In this document: piece after piece, positions 42,901 to 52,584 of the stretch
How the letters are laid out: each line of letters begins with the position of its first letter
Numbering within the stretch: position 1 is the stretch's first letter
From: Roridomyces roridus
Lineage: Eukaryota; Basidiomycota; Agaricomycetes; Agaricales; Mycenaceae
Assembly (NCBI GenBank): GCA_029378245.1
Contig: JARKIF010000003.1
Span: 1,178,001 to 1,242,000, forward strand
Reading direction: 5' to 3'
Length of the DNA stretch: 64,000 nucleotides
Program-made: the position numbers and the translations under genes
Notes under the pieces: model-generated
The model's database searches: none
Seen by the model: only the letters and a program-made list of their open reading frames with translations
What the model was told of the DNA's origin: nothing

Positions 42901-43818
42901 GGCAAGTGAAGAGCCGACGACGGTGCCTGTGCATGAGACCATGGATGTCGACGATCCTGACGTGGCCGACCAATCAAAGGACCCGCTGGATCTCTTCGAC
43001 TCTCCGCCGCCTATCTCGAGGGCCGTCGCGCCGGTCAATTTCTACGGCAACTCGAGCCGCAAGCGAAAGGCTCGATCCCCGATATTGGATACGTTTCCTC
43101 CGACAGGTGCACCGCACCGTCCGGACCTATTAGATGAAGATGACGGGGAAGAAGTTGTCGTCGTTAGTGACCAGCCCAGGTGCGTGAAACGTGATTTCCG
43201 ACGGTGCATACCTCTGAGATTGTTTTAGCACGTACATCTTCACTCTGGACTCTCTGGGAGGTCGGCATCCGAAAGTCGTCAAAGTGCTTGGGCAATACCT
43301 CAGGCAGGAGGCTCAGGAGAAGCGGGGGATACCGTCAGAGCAATGCAGTTCACCTACAGGGAAGACTGCGCAGGTTCCACATCAACCCAACTTTTGCGAT
43401 TGCGGGATATATCTGCTGCATCTTGCCCAAACGTTTATTTCCGATCCTGACCGTTACTGCAAAATCATCTTGCAAGTGCGTGCTTACTTTCATTTGCGCT
43501 TTCCCGATAGGCTGACAAAGTGCATAGAGCAAAAAGATGAATGCAGAGCAACGCGGCGTCACTTGGAAGAGTGAGGGTACACTCGACTTTCGGGAAACGC
43601 TTCGGACTCGAATCGGAGAACTGTCACGCGATTGGAAAAAGGCCAAGCAGGAGGAGCTCAAGAAGAAGGAAGCGGATGTTGTCCCAGACTCTTCGGACGA
43701 TGAGGTCGACATTGTGGAAACGACGCCGGCCCCTTCTTCTCTACCTCCTCATATTCAGAGAAAGGCAAGGGCAGCTGGAGGAGCTTCCACGATAGGCAGG
43801 GCATCACGCCTCCGATGA
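39980..43818 (+). CDS. Ulp-type SUMO-specific cysteine protease with a large insertion in the catalytic domain
   Basis: Cleaves SUMO precursors or SUMO conjugates, expected in the nucleus or nuclear envelope. Exons 39980-40168, 40218-40431, 40487-40830, 40879-41124, 41172-41286, 41335-41461, 41511-41850, 41912-41982, 42032-42145, 42192-42287, 42339-42428, 42475-43179, 43229-43475 and 43528-43818 give 1062 residues. The C48 peptidase domain begins VYPPGQTGAVNVTNGDVLRL and LNDTLIEFGLK. Histidine is in NLHWYLAIIYYP, aspartate in FTLDSLGG, and glutamine/cysteine in QPNFCDCGIYLLHLAQ. About 230 acidic low-complexity residues separate His from Asp, a Ulp2-like trait. The intron 42288-42338 has a GC donor. 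The 41851-41911 acceptor is ambiguous by a few bases. Confidence 0.9.
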
Positions 43819-44317
43819 CAAGACAATTTGTATTACTCTCGCCGCATTTTTGACACTGTACCATCGTCACTAACCGCATTTCCTTGGTTTATAATTCGTA
43901 TAATACCACTGCATTGAACCTAGTAGAGACGACATTGAATAATACTATGCTTGAACTACTTGTCTGTCTGTCTGTCCCAAAACTACGGGTATGGTCTGGA
44001 GGGACCCGGGGTGGGTCACGACCGCACTCAACTCTGAAGGGACGATCCAAACAAGTGTTCTTGTGGGCCTGGCCAACTTCAAAACGAAGTCGGCCAGCAA
44101 AAACGACGAGATGGGTCGATCTTCCACCAGCGTAACAGGCCCGTGCGTGGAAAGGATGGCAGGGACCTTGACTATGCTCGTGGTGTATGCTTGTCGGGGA
44201 TGGAGGTTCAGACGGTGGAGGTTGACGACGCTTCAAGCAGAAAATCGATGGTTGTGGTAAAGGAAGAAAAAGAGTGTTGTTTTGACACGTTGTGCCCGAT
44301 CAAACTCGACTCTTTTT
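43819..44317. other. Intergenic spacer
   Basis: A 499-base region between the SUMO protease and Sen15 genes. Several short frames run through it on both strands, but none joins to an exon or has domain character. Promoter of the Sen15 gene is expected here. Confidence 0.5.
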
Positions 44318-44900
44318 ATGGAGAAACATCCCTCTGTAGCTATTCTTCCTCCTTGGACGCGTTCTGGACCTCAAATACCCTTGATTTTTCAAGTACCAAG
44401 CACTGGCGCATGTGCTGCCAAAGTACCCTCGGGCGGCTGGATGCATATTTCAAACATACAACGATATCTTGCTAGGTAAAGTTCTGACCGCGGCGGTCTT
44501 TTCTTTTGAACACTGGGACTCAGCTACGTACCGAAGCGCAACAATGGACTGAAGTCCAAGTCGTCGAATTGGAGAGTATCTCGCGTGCAGCTATCACGGG
44601 CAAGAAACCCAAGACTGTAAGTTTTCCGTTCTGTTCTTGTGTACATTTTCCCGTTCCGAATGCAGAAAAAATTAGGACACGACGCTGCACGTCGTTCCGT
44701 GTTCGCTGGCCGAGACGCTGTCATTTGGGTGGTAGGTGCCAATTGGCTTGCTGAAATACGCGCTTACGCTCGTGAGCAGGCTGATGAAGGCGTTCAGCCA
44801 ACTCGGAGATCCACCAGAGATATACCTCGCAATCACGTCCGACGACGCGTCCTTGGTGTACTATAAACTCAGTCGGGGCATCGTGAAACCGCATATTTGA
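44318..44900 (+). CDS. SEN15: tRNA-splicing endonuclease subunit Sen15
   Basis: Structural subunit of the heterotetrameric endonuclease that removes tRNA introns. Exons 44318-44335, 44394-44475, 44537-44616, 44676-44731 and 44780-44900 give 118 residues. The first exon codes only MEKHPS (18 bases) and joins to YQALAHVLPKYPRAAG. Conserved parts are IFQTYNDILLAQQWTEVQVV, LHVVPCSLAETLSF, SQLGDPPEIYLAITSDD and the C-terminal SLVYYKLSRGIVKPHI, which resemble the Sen15/Sen2-like nuclease fold. Several AG choices were rejected because they break phase or the conserved blocks. No catalytic triad is expected in this subunit. The gene is intact and single-copy in the window. Confidence 0.88.
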
Positions 44901-45212
44901 AGCCCCGCCCTGTATCTTGTTGTATCATACATAAACCTTGTCTGCTTGAAACAGTACGGGGGAGGCACAGAAGATGAACATTCCGCTTGACACGAGTTTC
45001 TATGCAATTGTATTCATGAGTTATCGACTGGGACGTTACTGCTACAATTATAATTCACAGATAAAATGCGAATGAATGCCAGAGTCCAAGAACGAAAACG
45101 AAAGGGAAACAGAAAGGAATGTGGGTGACGGTGATCAGCGTGGTTGGATGTATAGAGTGAATGCCTGAATAATATATGGAGAGAGAGATTTGATAGTGCC
45201 TGGAATGATCGG
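44901..45212. other. Convergent 3' flanks
   Basis: A 312-base region between the stops of Sen15 (plus) and the repeat-containing membrane protein (minus). No coding, repeat or RNA element seen. Confidence 0.5.
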
Positions 45213-46287
45213 TTATGGGACCGTGTTCGTCGGGCTGACGTGGAGAGATGTGCTGGTAGCGCCGCCGACGACAGCTCCGCCGCCACCGCCAGCAGTGGCG
45301 GCGACCGAGCCTGGGTCTTGTTGGCCTGTGACATCTGCTGAGCCACCAAAAGTGGATGGCCGCGACTCGTTGTCGTTGCTCCGGACTGAAAGGTATACAC
45401 CAATGCCTATCCCACCGGCGGCAAGCTTGAGTAGTAACGTTAGCGGTATGCAATACGAGCTTGAACGAACAGACGCACCAGCAAGAAGATGATGCCGACA
45501 ATCCAAAGGGTGCGACGAGTTCGCGAAGACTTGCCCTGAGTTTTTTCGAGCCAGGAACTCTTTTCAATGTCTGGCAGTTGCTCCTGCTGAGCACTGGCAT
45601 TGAAATGCCGCCAAAAGGCGGACGACCTGTCCAGGTTATCATCCTCATTGCCACGGATGATGTGAGCGGTCGAGTCGGCGTATCGGGATGTAGATGAGTA
45701 GAGGGTCGTTTGGGAGACAGAGTTGGGTATAGGCGGAGTTCGCGTCGGGGGCCCTTGTGCAAATGCAGGGGTGACAGGGACAGGGAGTGGAGGTTGTGGC
45801 TGGTAACTGTATTGATCAGGGCGAGAGGGTTGACGCTGCAGCCGCGGGTCCTCCTCGGGACGAGAAGGCTGCCGTTGTAGCATTGGCTGCGGTTGGTCTG
45901 GTCGTGAAGGTTGGCGCTGAAGTGGTGGTTGTGTGGGTCGGCCGTATTGCGGCTGAGGCCCAGCGCGAAGTTGTGGAGGAAGGGAGTCGTCTGGTCGAGA
46001 AGGCTGACGCTGAAGCGACCGCTGGGGTTGCTGCGCTAGCTCCTCGGGACGTTGCTGGCCAGAATATTGGTCAGGTCGCGACGGCTGGCGCTGGAGGGGC
46101 GGTTGTGCTTGCCCTTGTGGGACACGCATGTCAGGCCGGCCAGATTGTTGTTGCTGGGGTCCTGGACGAAGTTGGGGGGGAATGGAGGGACCTGCACGGC
46201 CATTTTGATAATCCTGGGCAAGCGAGTCAGGGACGGCGAGAAGAACAATAAGAATAGCTTGCTCACCACAGGAGGACGTCTACTCAT
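45213..46287 (-). CDS. Single-pass membrane protein with LQRQPSRPDQ repeats, paralog of the gene at 28598
   Basis: Exons 46287-46267, 46213-45479 and 45425-45213 give 322 residues. The N-terminal part contains five or six copies of a decapeptide, LQRQPSRPDQ or a close variant, spaced by Gln/Pro-rich linkers. A Pro-rich part with FWRHF follows, then one membrane helix split by the last intron (LWIVGIIFLL joined to LAAGGIGIGVYL). The tail is Gly/Ser-rich and ends TSLHVSPTNTVP. Layout and the terminal LHVSPTNTV motif match the protein at 28598-29812, so the two genes are old paralogs 15 kb apart. The function is unknown. The basic repeats facing one side of a membrane suggest a cytosolic or wall contact, which is inference. 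Confidence 0.82.
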
Positions 46288-47502
46288 TGTGGTAGTCGTG
46301 AATGAAGGGGGACGCCTGGTCCTAGTGCTGGTACGCTAAATAGCATGCAAGTCCGAACAACCGCTGGCAGAATTGTGTTTTCGGTCGAGCCCGCAGCAGT
46401 GCAACTCGAAATGGTTGGAAGCGTGGACGAAGCAACCTGTCACTGATCCGCCGGTTACCAAAATGGGGTGGTGGAGCAACTCTCTCCCAAAACACAACAG
46501 AGAACGAAGAAAGACGAAGAAGAGAAGAAGAAGACGCGAGACTATCAAGGCGTATCGCTCATATGTACAGATCCTGCTACTGGACGACATCAAGGCACCG
46601 TAACGACCACTTGCAGCCTTCTGATTCCGCCTGCTCCCGCTCAAGAAATCAGCTAAGACTCCCGGGAATATGTGCTTTTCTGGAGGTCGAGGAACAAACG
46701 CTCAAGGGTCCGGACACGCATCTTTCTGATTGTCACTGGTGAAACGTAGCACGGCGTCCAGCGCGCTCCATGTATTTCGGGTCTCTGGGAGTCCCTGGGA
46801 TCTACGTAGAGCCGCCGCGTCATAACAACCAATATTTATCCCTCCGCGCAGTCGGATAGATTTACTGTAGCCCGTGGCCTGAGACTTCCCTTTTCGTGTT
46901 CAACTGAAATTGGCTGCTGGCATCCTTCCCTCCCGACCCCGGACTCGGTGGCTTCATTTCCGTGACTCGAAGGTTTGATTCTCGTATTCGAAGACTTCTA
47001 TGAGTTCCTCTTTCGAAAGCCACACGACTAGGCGGCCCCAGAGCTGTATTGTGCCAGGACCTATGATTATCGGTATATAGGTCGGATCCGGAATCCTGAC
47101 AAGATTCGAGCAAAATCTCAGGTCAAAATGGTCCCCTCGCAGAGAACGCGATTGCCGCCGTCTCCAAAAACCGTGGGAGTTTCGAAAGTCCTGACAAGGC
47201 CCGGATCCGACCTATATGAGGGTAATCATGGGTCCTATTGTGCCATTCTAGTACCCAGAAATCACGCAGTTGATTCTGCTCATGTAACAGCACGACAATT
47301 GAATTCCCGGAGCCTGGAGGATGGACGATCGAGGCAAGATGGCAGGTCGATAAATAGATTCCCTTTGCCAGGCAGTAGTGGCCGTAGAGTCGTTAAAAGT
47401 CGGAGATGTTGGAGGTACAAGACAGAAATCACATGGCAAACCAATCAGCAATGGTTATCAACAGCCGATCCCGGATTTTAAAAAGTGCGCCTCTGAGAGG
47501 GC
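46288..47502. other. Long intergenic region with an imperfect inverted repeat
   Basis: A 1.2-kb gap between divergent genes. An inverted repeat of about 35 bases (47058-47092 against 47202-47236) shares the core ATATAGGTCGGATCCGG. No open frame with splice or domain support was found and no tRNA is apparent. A small non-autonomous element or a regulatory stem are both possible. Confidence 0.5.
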
Positions 47503-49576
47503 ATGACCAGCATGCTCCGGCTGACCACCCGTCTCGCCCGACCCTCACGCTCATTCCCAATGGCCCCGCTCTCACGCAAGACTTCCACAGAAGTCCCTCC
47601 AAAGGGCTACGCCATCGACCCCACTGCGGGCCCCATGCTCCGTTTCCAAGCATCTCTGCCTCGCCTCCCTGTCCCGACACTCGCATCCACAGCGGCAAAG
47701 TACCTCGAATCAACGCGCCCCCATCTCACATCGGCCGAATTCGCCCGCACGGAAGCAGCCGTAAATGATTTCGTGTCTTCCCCACTCGCTGCGCAGCTCC
47801 AAGAACGTTTGCAAGCAAGGGCAGCCGAGCCCGGGATGCTCAGCTGGCTGAGTGAGTGGTGGAACGACGTCGCGTACATGGGATACCGCGACCCCGTCGT
47901 CGTCTTCGTCTCGTACTTTTACGTCCACCTGAATGACCCACTACGGACAACTCCCGCGGCGCGTGCAGCCAGTCTTGTCAAGGCAATTCTGCCGTTTAGG
48001 AGCATGGTGGAGAGCAAGGAGCTCGAGCCGGAGAAGGTTAAAGGTGCCCCGCTATGTATGGCGTCCTATAAATGGCTGTGTGTAACTTTCGCAACTTTTC
48101 TCTGGAACGACAGTTGACACAGAATTCCAAAGATTCCACGCCTGTCGATACCCCGTCAAACCTTCCGACACGGCCCGCAAGTTTGACCCCGCGACCCACA
48201 ACCATGTAGTCTTCCTGCGCAAAAACAAATTCTTCCTCGTCCCACTGGCGCACCCGTCCGGTGAAGAGTTGTCTGCCGCGGAACTCGAAATGTGCGTCAA
48301 CTATACACAAGAAATGTGCTATCGCTGACTTGCGTTCAGTCAAGTCAACCGCGTTATTCAGCTCGCAGGCGACTCGGCCGGTACACCCGTCGGTGCCCTC
48401 ACATCGGACAATCGGGACAACTGGGCCGATGCTCGCGCCGCCCTCCTTGCTGCTGATCCTTCCAACGCCGCGACCCTTGAAGCGATCGAGAGTGCCATGA
48501 TTCTCGTTTGCCTTGACGACACCAAGCCTGTTACGCGAGAGGACATTTCCAAGGCTTGCTGGACTGGCGATGGGCGGAATCGCTTCTACGACAAGCATCA
48601 ATGTGAGCTGTCTTTTCGTTGTCAGAAGTTAATTTCTGAGAGGTGAACAGTGCTCGTCTTCGAGAATGGACGCTCTGGGTTCATTGGCGAGCATTCGTGT
48701 ATGGATGGAACACCCACGCTTCGGCTGAATGAATTCGTCCTTGCTACGCTCGCCACTGGCAAGGCGGATCTTGGACCTGCCTCTGCCTCGCCGGAAAAGC
48801 TTCCTTCGCCAACGGAACTCGGCTTTGTCCTCAACGTCACGACACGAGACCTGATCGCTGGTGCCGAGAAGCGGTTCGATGAACTCGTTGGAGCACACGA
48901 GCTGCACGTGCTGCACTACGAGGGCTACGGCAAGGACTTGGTCAAGACTTTCGGTGTATCCCCGGACGCGTGGGCGCAGCTCGTCAAGCAGCTTGCGTTC
49001 CACAAGATGAACGGACGGCCGGGTCGGACGTACGAGAGCGCGCAGACAAGAAAATACCAACTTGGGCGTACCGAGGTCATTCGGAGCGCGAGTAACGAGA
49101 GCAAGGCATGGGCGGAGGCGATGCTTGACCCGAGGGAGAGCGATTTCAAGCGGGCTGCTCTGTTCCGGAAGGCTGCGACGAGGCATATTCAGTATTCTGC
49201 ATGGGCGGCGGACGGGCAGGGTGTGGATCGGCATCTGTTTGGGTTGAAGAGGATGTTGAAGGAGGGTGAGCCTGTGCCGGAGATTTACACTGATGCGGCG
49301 TTCGGGAGGACGAACCACTGGGAGCTCAGCACGTCGCAGCTGAGTAGCCCGTATGTTGATGGGTGGGGTTACGGCGAGGTGGTGCCTGATGGGTATGGGC
49401 TGTCGTATGCGATTGGGGACAGGCATATTCGTTGGACGATTACGAGTGCGAGGGGAGATGCGGCCGTGTTGAAGCATTATTTGGCAGAGGCTGCTACGGA
49501 GGCGAGGGATATGATGGAGAGGGCACAGAAGGAAGAGAGGAAGGCAATGCAGATGGAGGGTAAATCGAAATTGTAG
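47503..49576 (+). CDS. CAT2: Carnitine O-acetyltransferase (CAT2-like), mitochondrial and peroxisomal
   Basis: Transfers acetyl groups between CoA and carnitine so that acetyl units can move between peroxisomes and mitochondria. Exons 47503-48077, 48133-48291, 48340-48602 and 48651-49576 give 640 residues. The N-terminus MTSMLRLTTRLARPSRSF is a mitochondrial leader. An internal ATG at 47560 (MAPLSRKTSTE) could start a form without it. The C-terminus is KSKL, a peroxisomal PTS1. Family motifs: LPRLPVPTL, CMASYKWLFHACRYP, NRFYDKHQLLVFENG with the catalytic histidine in GFIGEHSCMDGTP, YGKDLVKTF, and YGLSYAIGD near the end. The layout mirrors yeast Cat2, known for dual targeting. Its 3' coding region is partly duplicated at 52350. 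Confidence 0.93.
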
Positions 49577-49676
49577 GGTTGTAGTATTTTTATTGCTGTA
49601 TAGAGGGTTGGAAATTGAAGCGCCCACGGAGACACAGCCACTTTGATCCAGTAATCTCGCTTGTTCACACACAACC

Positions 49677-50795
49677 ATGGACTTGCAGCCCCAAGAGAGT
49701 GAGAGCGCAGTCAAACCAGTCGACAGCGTTCAAGATACGCCTCAAAGGTCTGTTTCTCGCTCTATCGCGCAACGTTGAACCCGAATTGAACCATCTCCAT
49801 TGCAGTGAAGTTGAAGTTGAATCATTTAGCCCAATCTATGTACGCTATGCTGACCCTTCCCGGTCTTGTTCGACTCTAATATGAACTCCAGGGATCACCT
49901 ATCGCCAATCCGTATGCCCGTATGCGGAGAGATCGTCGTGATATGGCTCTCTGGAGCGGGGATCCGGAGTCTTCTCCTCGCAAGAAACCGAGATTGGATT
50001 CAGCGGATGCAACCATACCTCGCGGTCGGGCTGCGCGTGCTGAACCTAAACCCGTCTTGCGCGACTCCATAGTAACCTCTACACCACCGTCACCTTCCGA
50101 GAAGGTTGCGCGTGTAGAGTCGACGTCGTCTTATCTTTCTCAATCACCAAGCTTCAAGTTGAAGGTTGGTTGATTAACCTCCCGGCTGGACTCGCATTGA
50201 TTCTTCGTGCACAGAATGCCCCGATACCGAGATTGGATGTGCCTACTACAACTACGAGTACCGGTCAACCGGGCAGGCCTGTTACACCTGAACCTGAACC
50301 TGAACCTGTCTTGCGCAACTCGAATGTAGCATCTTCATCACCTCCCGAGAAGGTTGCGCGTATAGAGTCGACGCCTTATCTTTCTCAATCACCAAGCTCA
50401 GTGAAGGTTGGTTAACCCTTCAAAGTAGTCTACCTCCTGGACTCGCATTGATTCTTCGTTCACAGAATGCGGCTGTCCCGCCTGTCCCTGCTGTGGAGAA
50501 CGCTGTGCGGTCCGGGAATGTCAGCCCGAGAAAAGAGTCGGTGTCGCGGTTGACTTTGTTGTTGGTTGGTTCGCATTCAACTGTTTTACAGCCCTGTATG
50601 GCTTGACCGTCTCATGGCCGACTCTCAACAACGGGATATACCAAGTGAGGTACTTGGACGACCGCATGTTCAGTTAGGGCCTTTTTCCCTAATTCCGTCT
50701 TCCAGGCCGCCGCACACCGCTCGCGCCATCCATGGCAGTTTCTGATTGACGACGAGGCGTTGCCGGCATCTTCACGAATAATCAAGTCTCGCTGA
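49677..50795 (+). CDS. Duplicated gene of unknown function, copy 1 (apparently shortened)
   Basis: Exons 49677-49747, 49806-49839, 49892-50164, 50215-50406, 50466-50542, 50592-50667 and 50706-50795 give 270 residues. Features: an acidic start (MDLQPQESESAVKPVDS), FSPIY, ARMRRDRRDMALW, a basic SPRKKPRLD, and two copies of a block with LR(D/N)S, EKVAR(V/I)EST and YLSQSPS, one in each of exons 3 and 4. The introns after these exons are also similar, so an exon-intron unit was duplicated. The C-terminal part has PVWLDR and HPWQFLIDDEALPASS, shared with copy 2. A TGA at 50793 ends the frame earlier than in copy 2. Homologous sequence for the last exon follows at about 50878-50950. No known domain. 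Confidence 0.65.
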
Positions 50796-51278
50796 TCCAT
50801 CGCTCGGCTCAATGACGTAGGTTGGTTGACCATTTGATCCATGGGAGCTGCACTCGAGAGCTTGCATTAACAGAAAGCCAGAAGTGACGCCAGACTGGCC
50901 GAGCCGATTCCGCCGGACGACCCGGCATGGTTTTCTTGCAAAGGATATTAACATTAAAGATTTCGTCGTCCGCGCCGCCTGTTTGCGGCGTTGTTAAAAA
51001 TCGCACTCAAGATCTAGCGGCTACACTTGTACAAGACGCCCACTTGTCTTTTTTCACCTGTTGTATTGTGTATGTAACACAAATGTTTGGAATATATCTT
51101 GGTTGTATCTTGGCTCTTATCTCAGCAGTCGAACTTCGATGAGCAGAATTTCTGACAGCATCCGATGATACTCACTTCGGGTTGATATGCACTCACTCTT
51201 CGTCAGGGTTGTAGCATCCCTTGAACATACTTGTATTACTCGCAACCTTTACTTGCTCTCGAATGTGGAGATAGACGA
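50796..51278. other. Downstream region of copy 1 with leftover exon sequence
   Basis: From about 50821 to 50950 the sequence aligns with the last intron and last exon of copy 2 (GTAGGT donor, acceptor near 50877, then KARSDARLAEPIPPDDPAWF), now beyond the stop of copy 1. The rest, to 51278, is the shared 3' flank with the convergent PEBP gene. Confidence 0.55.
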
Positions 51279-52090
51279 CTACGAGGTCGGAGGCGCAACA
51301 AACATGAACGTCCCCGCAATTGGGTTTCCGAGGTCCACGGCTGCGGCAAAGGCACTGATGTTGAAGTTTTCAATCGAGGTGTTGCCGTTGATGAGGGTCT
51401 GGCTCGCGAATTCCGCAGATTGATGGAAGAGCAGGAAGACGTATCTTGGAGAGGGAGGTTGGTTAAACTGAATGTAAGGTGAAAACAAACTCCGCACCTG
51501 TGAGCATCCGAGCCAGCAGGAGGAGACGGTTGGAGGAATTCGGAGATGGCGGGGGTGCTGTTCACGAGGAGGCCGCCCTCGTTGTTGAAATTACCGCCCA
51601 AGAAGTGTCTGCATGGCTGGTTATTTGGTATGTAGTCGACTGGCAAAAAAGCGCACCTAATTTGCGCCACGGTGGGAGCTTGCGGCGTAGGTGCATCAGG
51701 GTCTACTGCAGCCACAACAAACGGCCCTTGTCCTACATCTCCGACAACTTGGAACGTCGGCGGTCCAGCGGTGTCTAAGTTCAGGCAGGATTAATACTTT
51801 GCACACCCAGTCAGAGGAGATGCACCATTCTGGGGCACTTGAATTCCCGCTTTGAGCGTAATGAGCGAGCCAGTCGCTTGGGGCAGGGAAACTTCGAGCA
51901 GAGCGGTGGGCTCGAAGGTGATGTGTAGGTCCTCAGGGATCTAGTGGGAGCTGAACAAAAAAGGCTTGAAAATGATTACAATATGTACGTTGGCGGCAAC
52001 GAAGGCTTCTTCAACGTCAGCGATAGAGACGTCTTGCGCGACAGCGACAAGGGCGAGGGATATGAGAGATGTAAAGCGAGAGAGACGCAT
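51279..52090 (-). CDS. Secreted PEBP family protein, copy 1
   Basis: Exons 52090-51989, 51940-51826, 51774-51657, 51608-51498 and 51444-51279 give 203 residues. A signal peptide (MRLSRFTSLISLALVAVA) leads to a phosphatidylethanolamine-binding protein fold: FVVAAVDPDAPTPQAPTVAQ is the ligand-pocket DPDxP motif, RHFLGGNF takes the place of the usual RHWLVTNI, and SPPAGSDAHRYVFLLFHQ is the second pocket motif. PEBPs bind phospholipids or inhibit serine carboxypeptidases (yeast Tfs1). Secreted forms are frequent in fungi, and their role is not settled. Exon structure and length are identical in copy 2 at 53979. Confidence 0.9.
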
Positions 52091-52349
52091 TGCTGAGAAT
52101 GAGGGAAAAGAGTCTGTTCGTTGACCATTTTATACCATATCGGCGCTGAAGAAGCATGCGTTCATGGGGTGAAGATGTAAAAATATCGCAGAGGCAGCGG
52201 TCCCAGAAAAGAGAGGTCGCGGACGAATGAGCCCGATTTATAAATTTTCGAGGGCATACAGCTCCGAGTCTGATATTTTTGAGTGAGCACGGCGCAAAGA
52301 GGCCGCATCCATTACATTTTTAGCACACAAACGCCAGCTGCACCGTGGT

Positions 52350-52460
52350 GTAGACCGGCGGTGGTGCGTCGGCATCTGTTTAGGTCGGAGAGGATGTTGA
52401 ACTTGAAGGAGGACGAGCCTCTGCCGCAGATTTATACACAGCGTTTTGAGAGAATAGATG
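52350..52460 (+). pseudogene. Fragment of the carnitine acetyltransferase gene at the duplication junction
   Basis: Reading RRHLFRSERMLNLKEDEPLP and QIYTQRF, it aligns with RHLFGLKRMLKEGEPVPEIY in the last exon of the acyltransferase (near 49225-49300). It has base changes, an in-frame change that adds residues, and an early stop. It has no upstream exons. It shows that unit 2 of the second tandem duplication began inside the acyltransferase coding region. Confidence 0.85.
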
Positions 52461-52470
52461 GATGGGAGCA

Positions 52471-52497
52471 AAATTGAGGGTTCCGAACCCTCAATTT
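52471..52497. repeat. Perfect 13-bp inverted repeat at the duplication junction
   Basis: AAATTGAGGGTTC and its exact reverse complement are separated by a single base, just after the acyltransferase fragment. Such near-palindromes can fold as a cruciform and often sit at rearrangement points. It is flanked by poly-T on one side. A terminator role is not implied. Confidence 0.75.
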
Positions 52498-52584
52498 TTC
52501 CCAGTCTGTTTGCAGTCCATCACGGTGGTTGAAGACGGAGACACAGCCACTTTGATTCAATGATCTCGCTTGTTTCGCACGACC

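Noticed and set aside
43991..44260. A plus-strand frame starting MVWRDPGW upstream of Sen15
   Set aside because: It does not splice into Sen15 in phase, and the Sen15 start MEKHPS fits its family directly.
45787..46251. A 154-codon Ala/Val-rich plus-strand frame
   Set aside because: Antisense of the LQRQPSRPDQ repeats. The repeat structure creates a long open frame on the other strand without meaning.
48629..49714. A 361-codon open frame on the minus strand
   Set aside because: It lies opposite the last exon of carnitine acetyltransferase, is rich in Arg, Pro and Leu, and has no domain. It is a mirror of GC-rich codon use on the coding strand.
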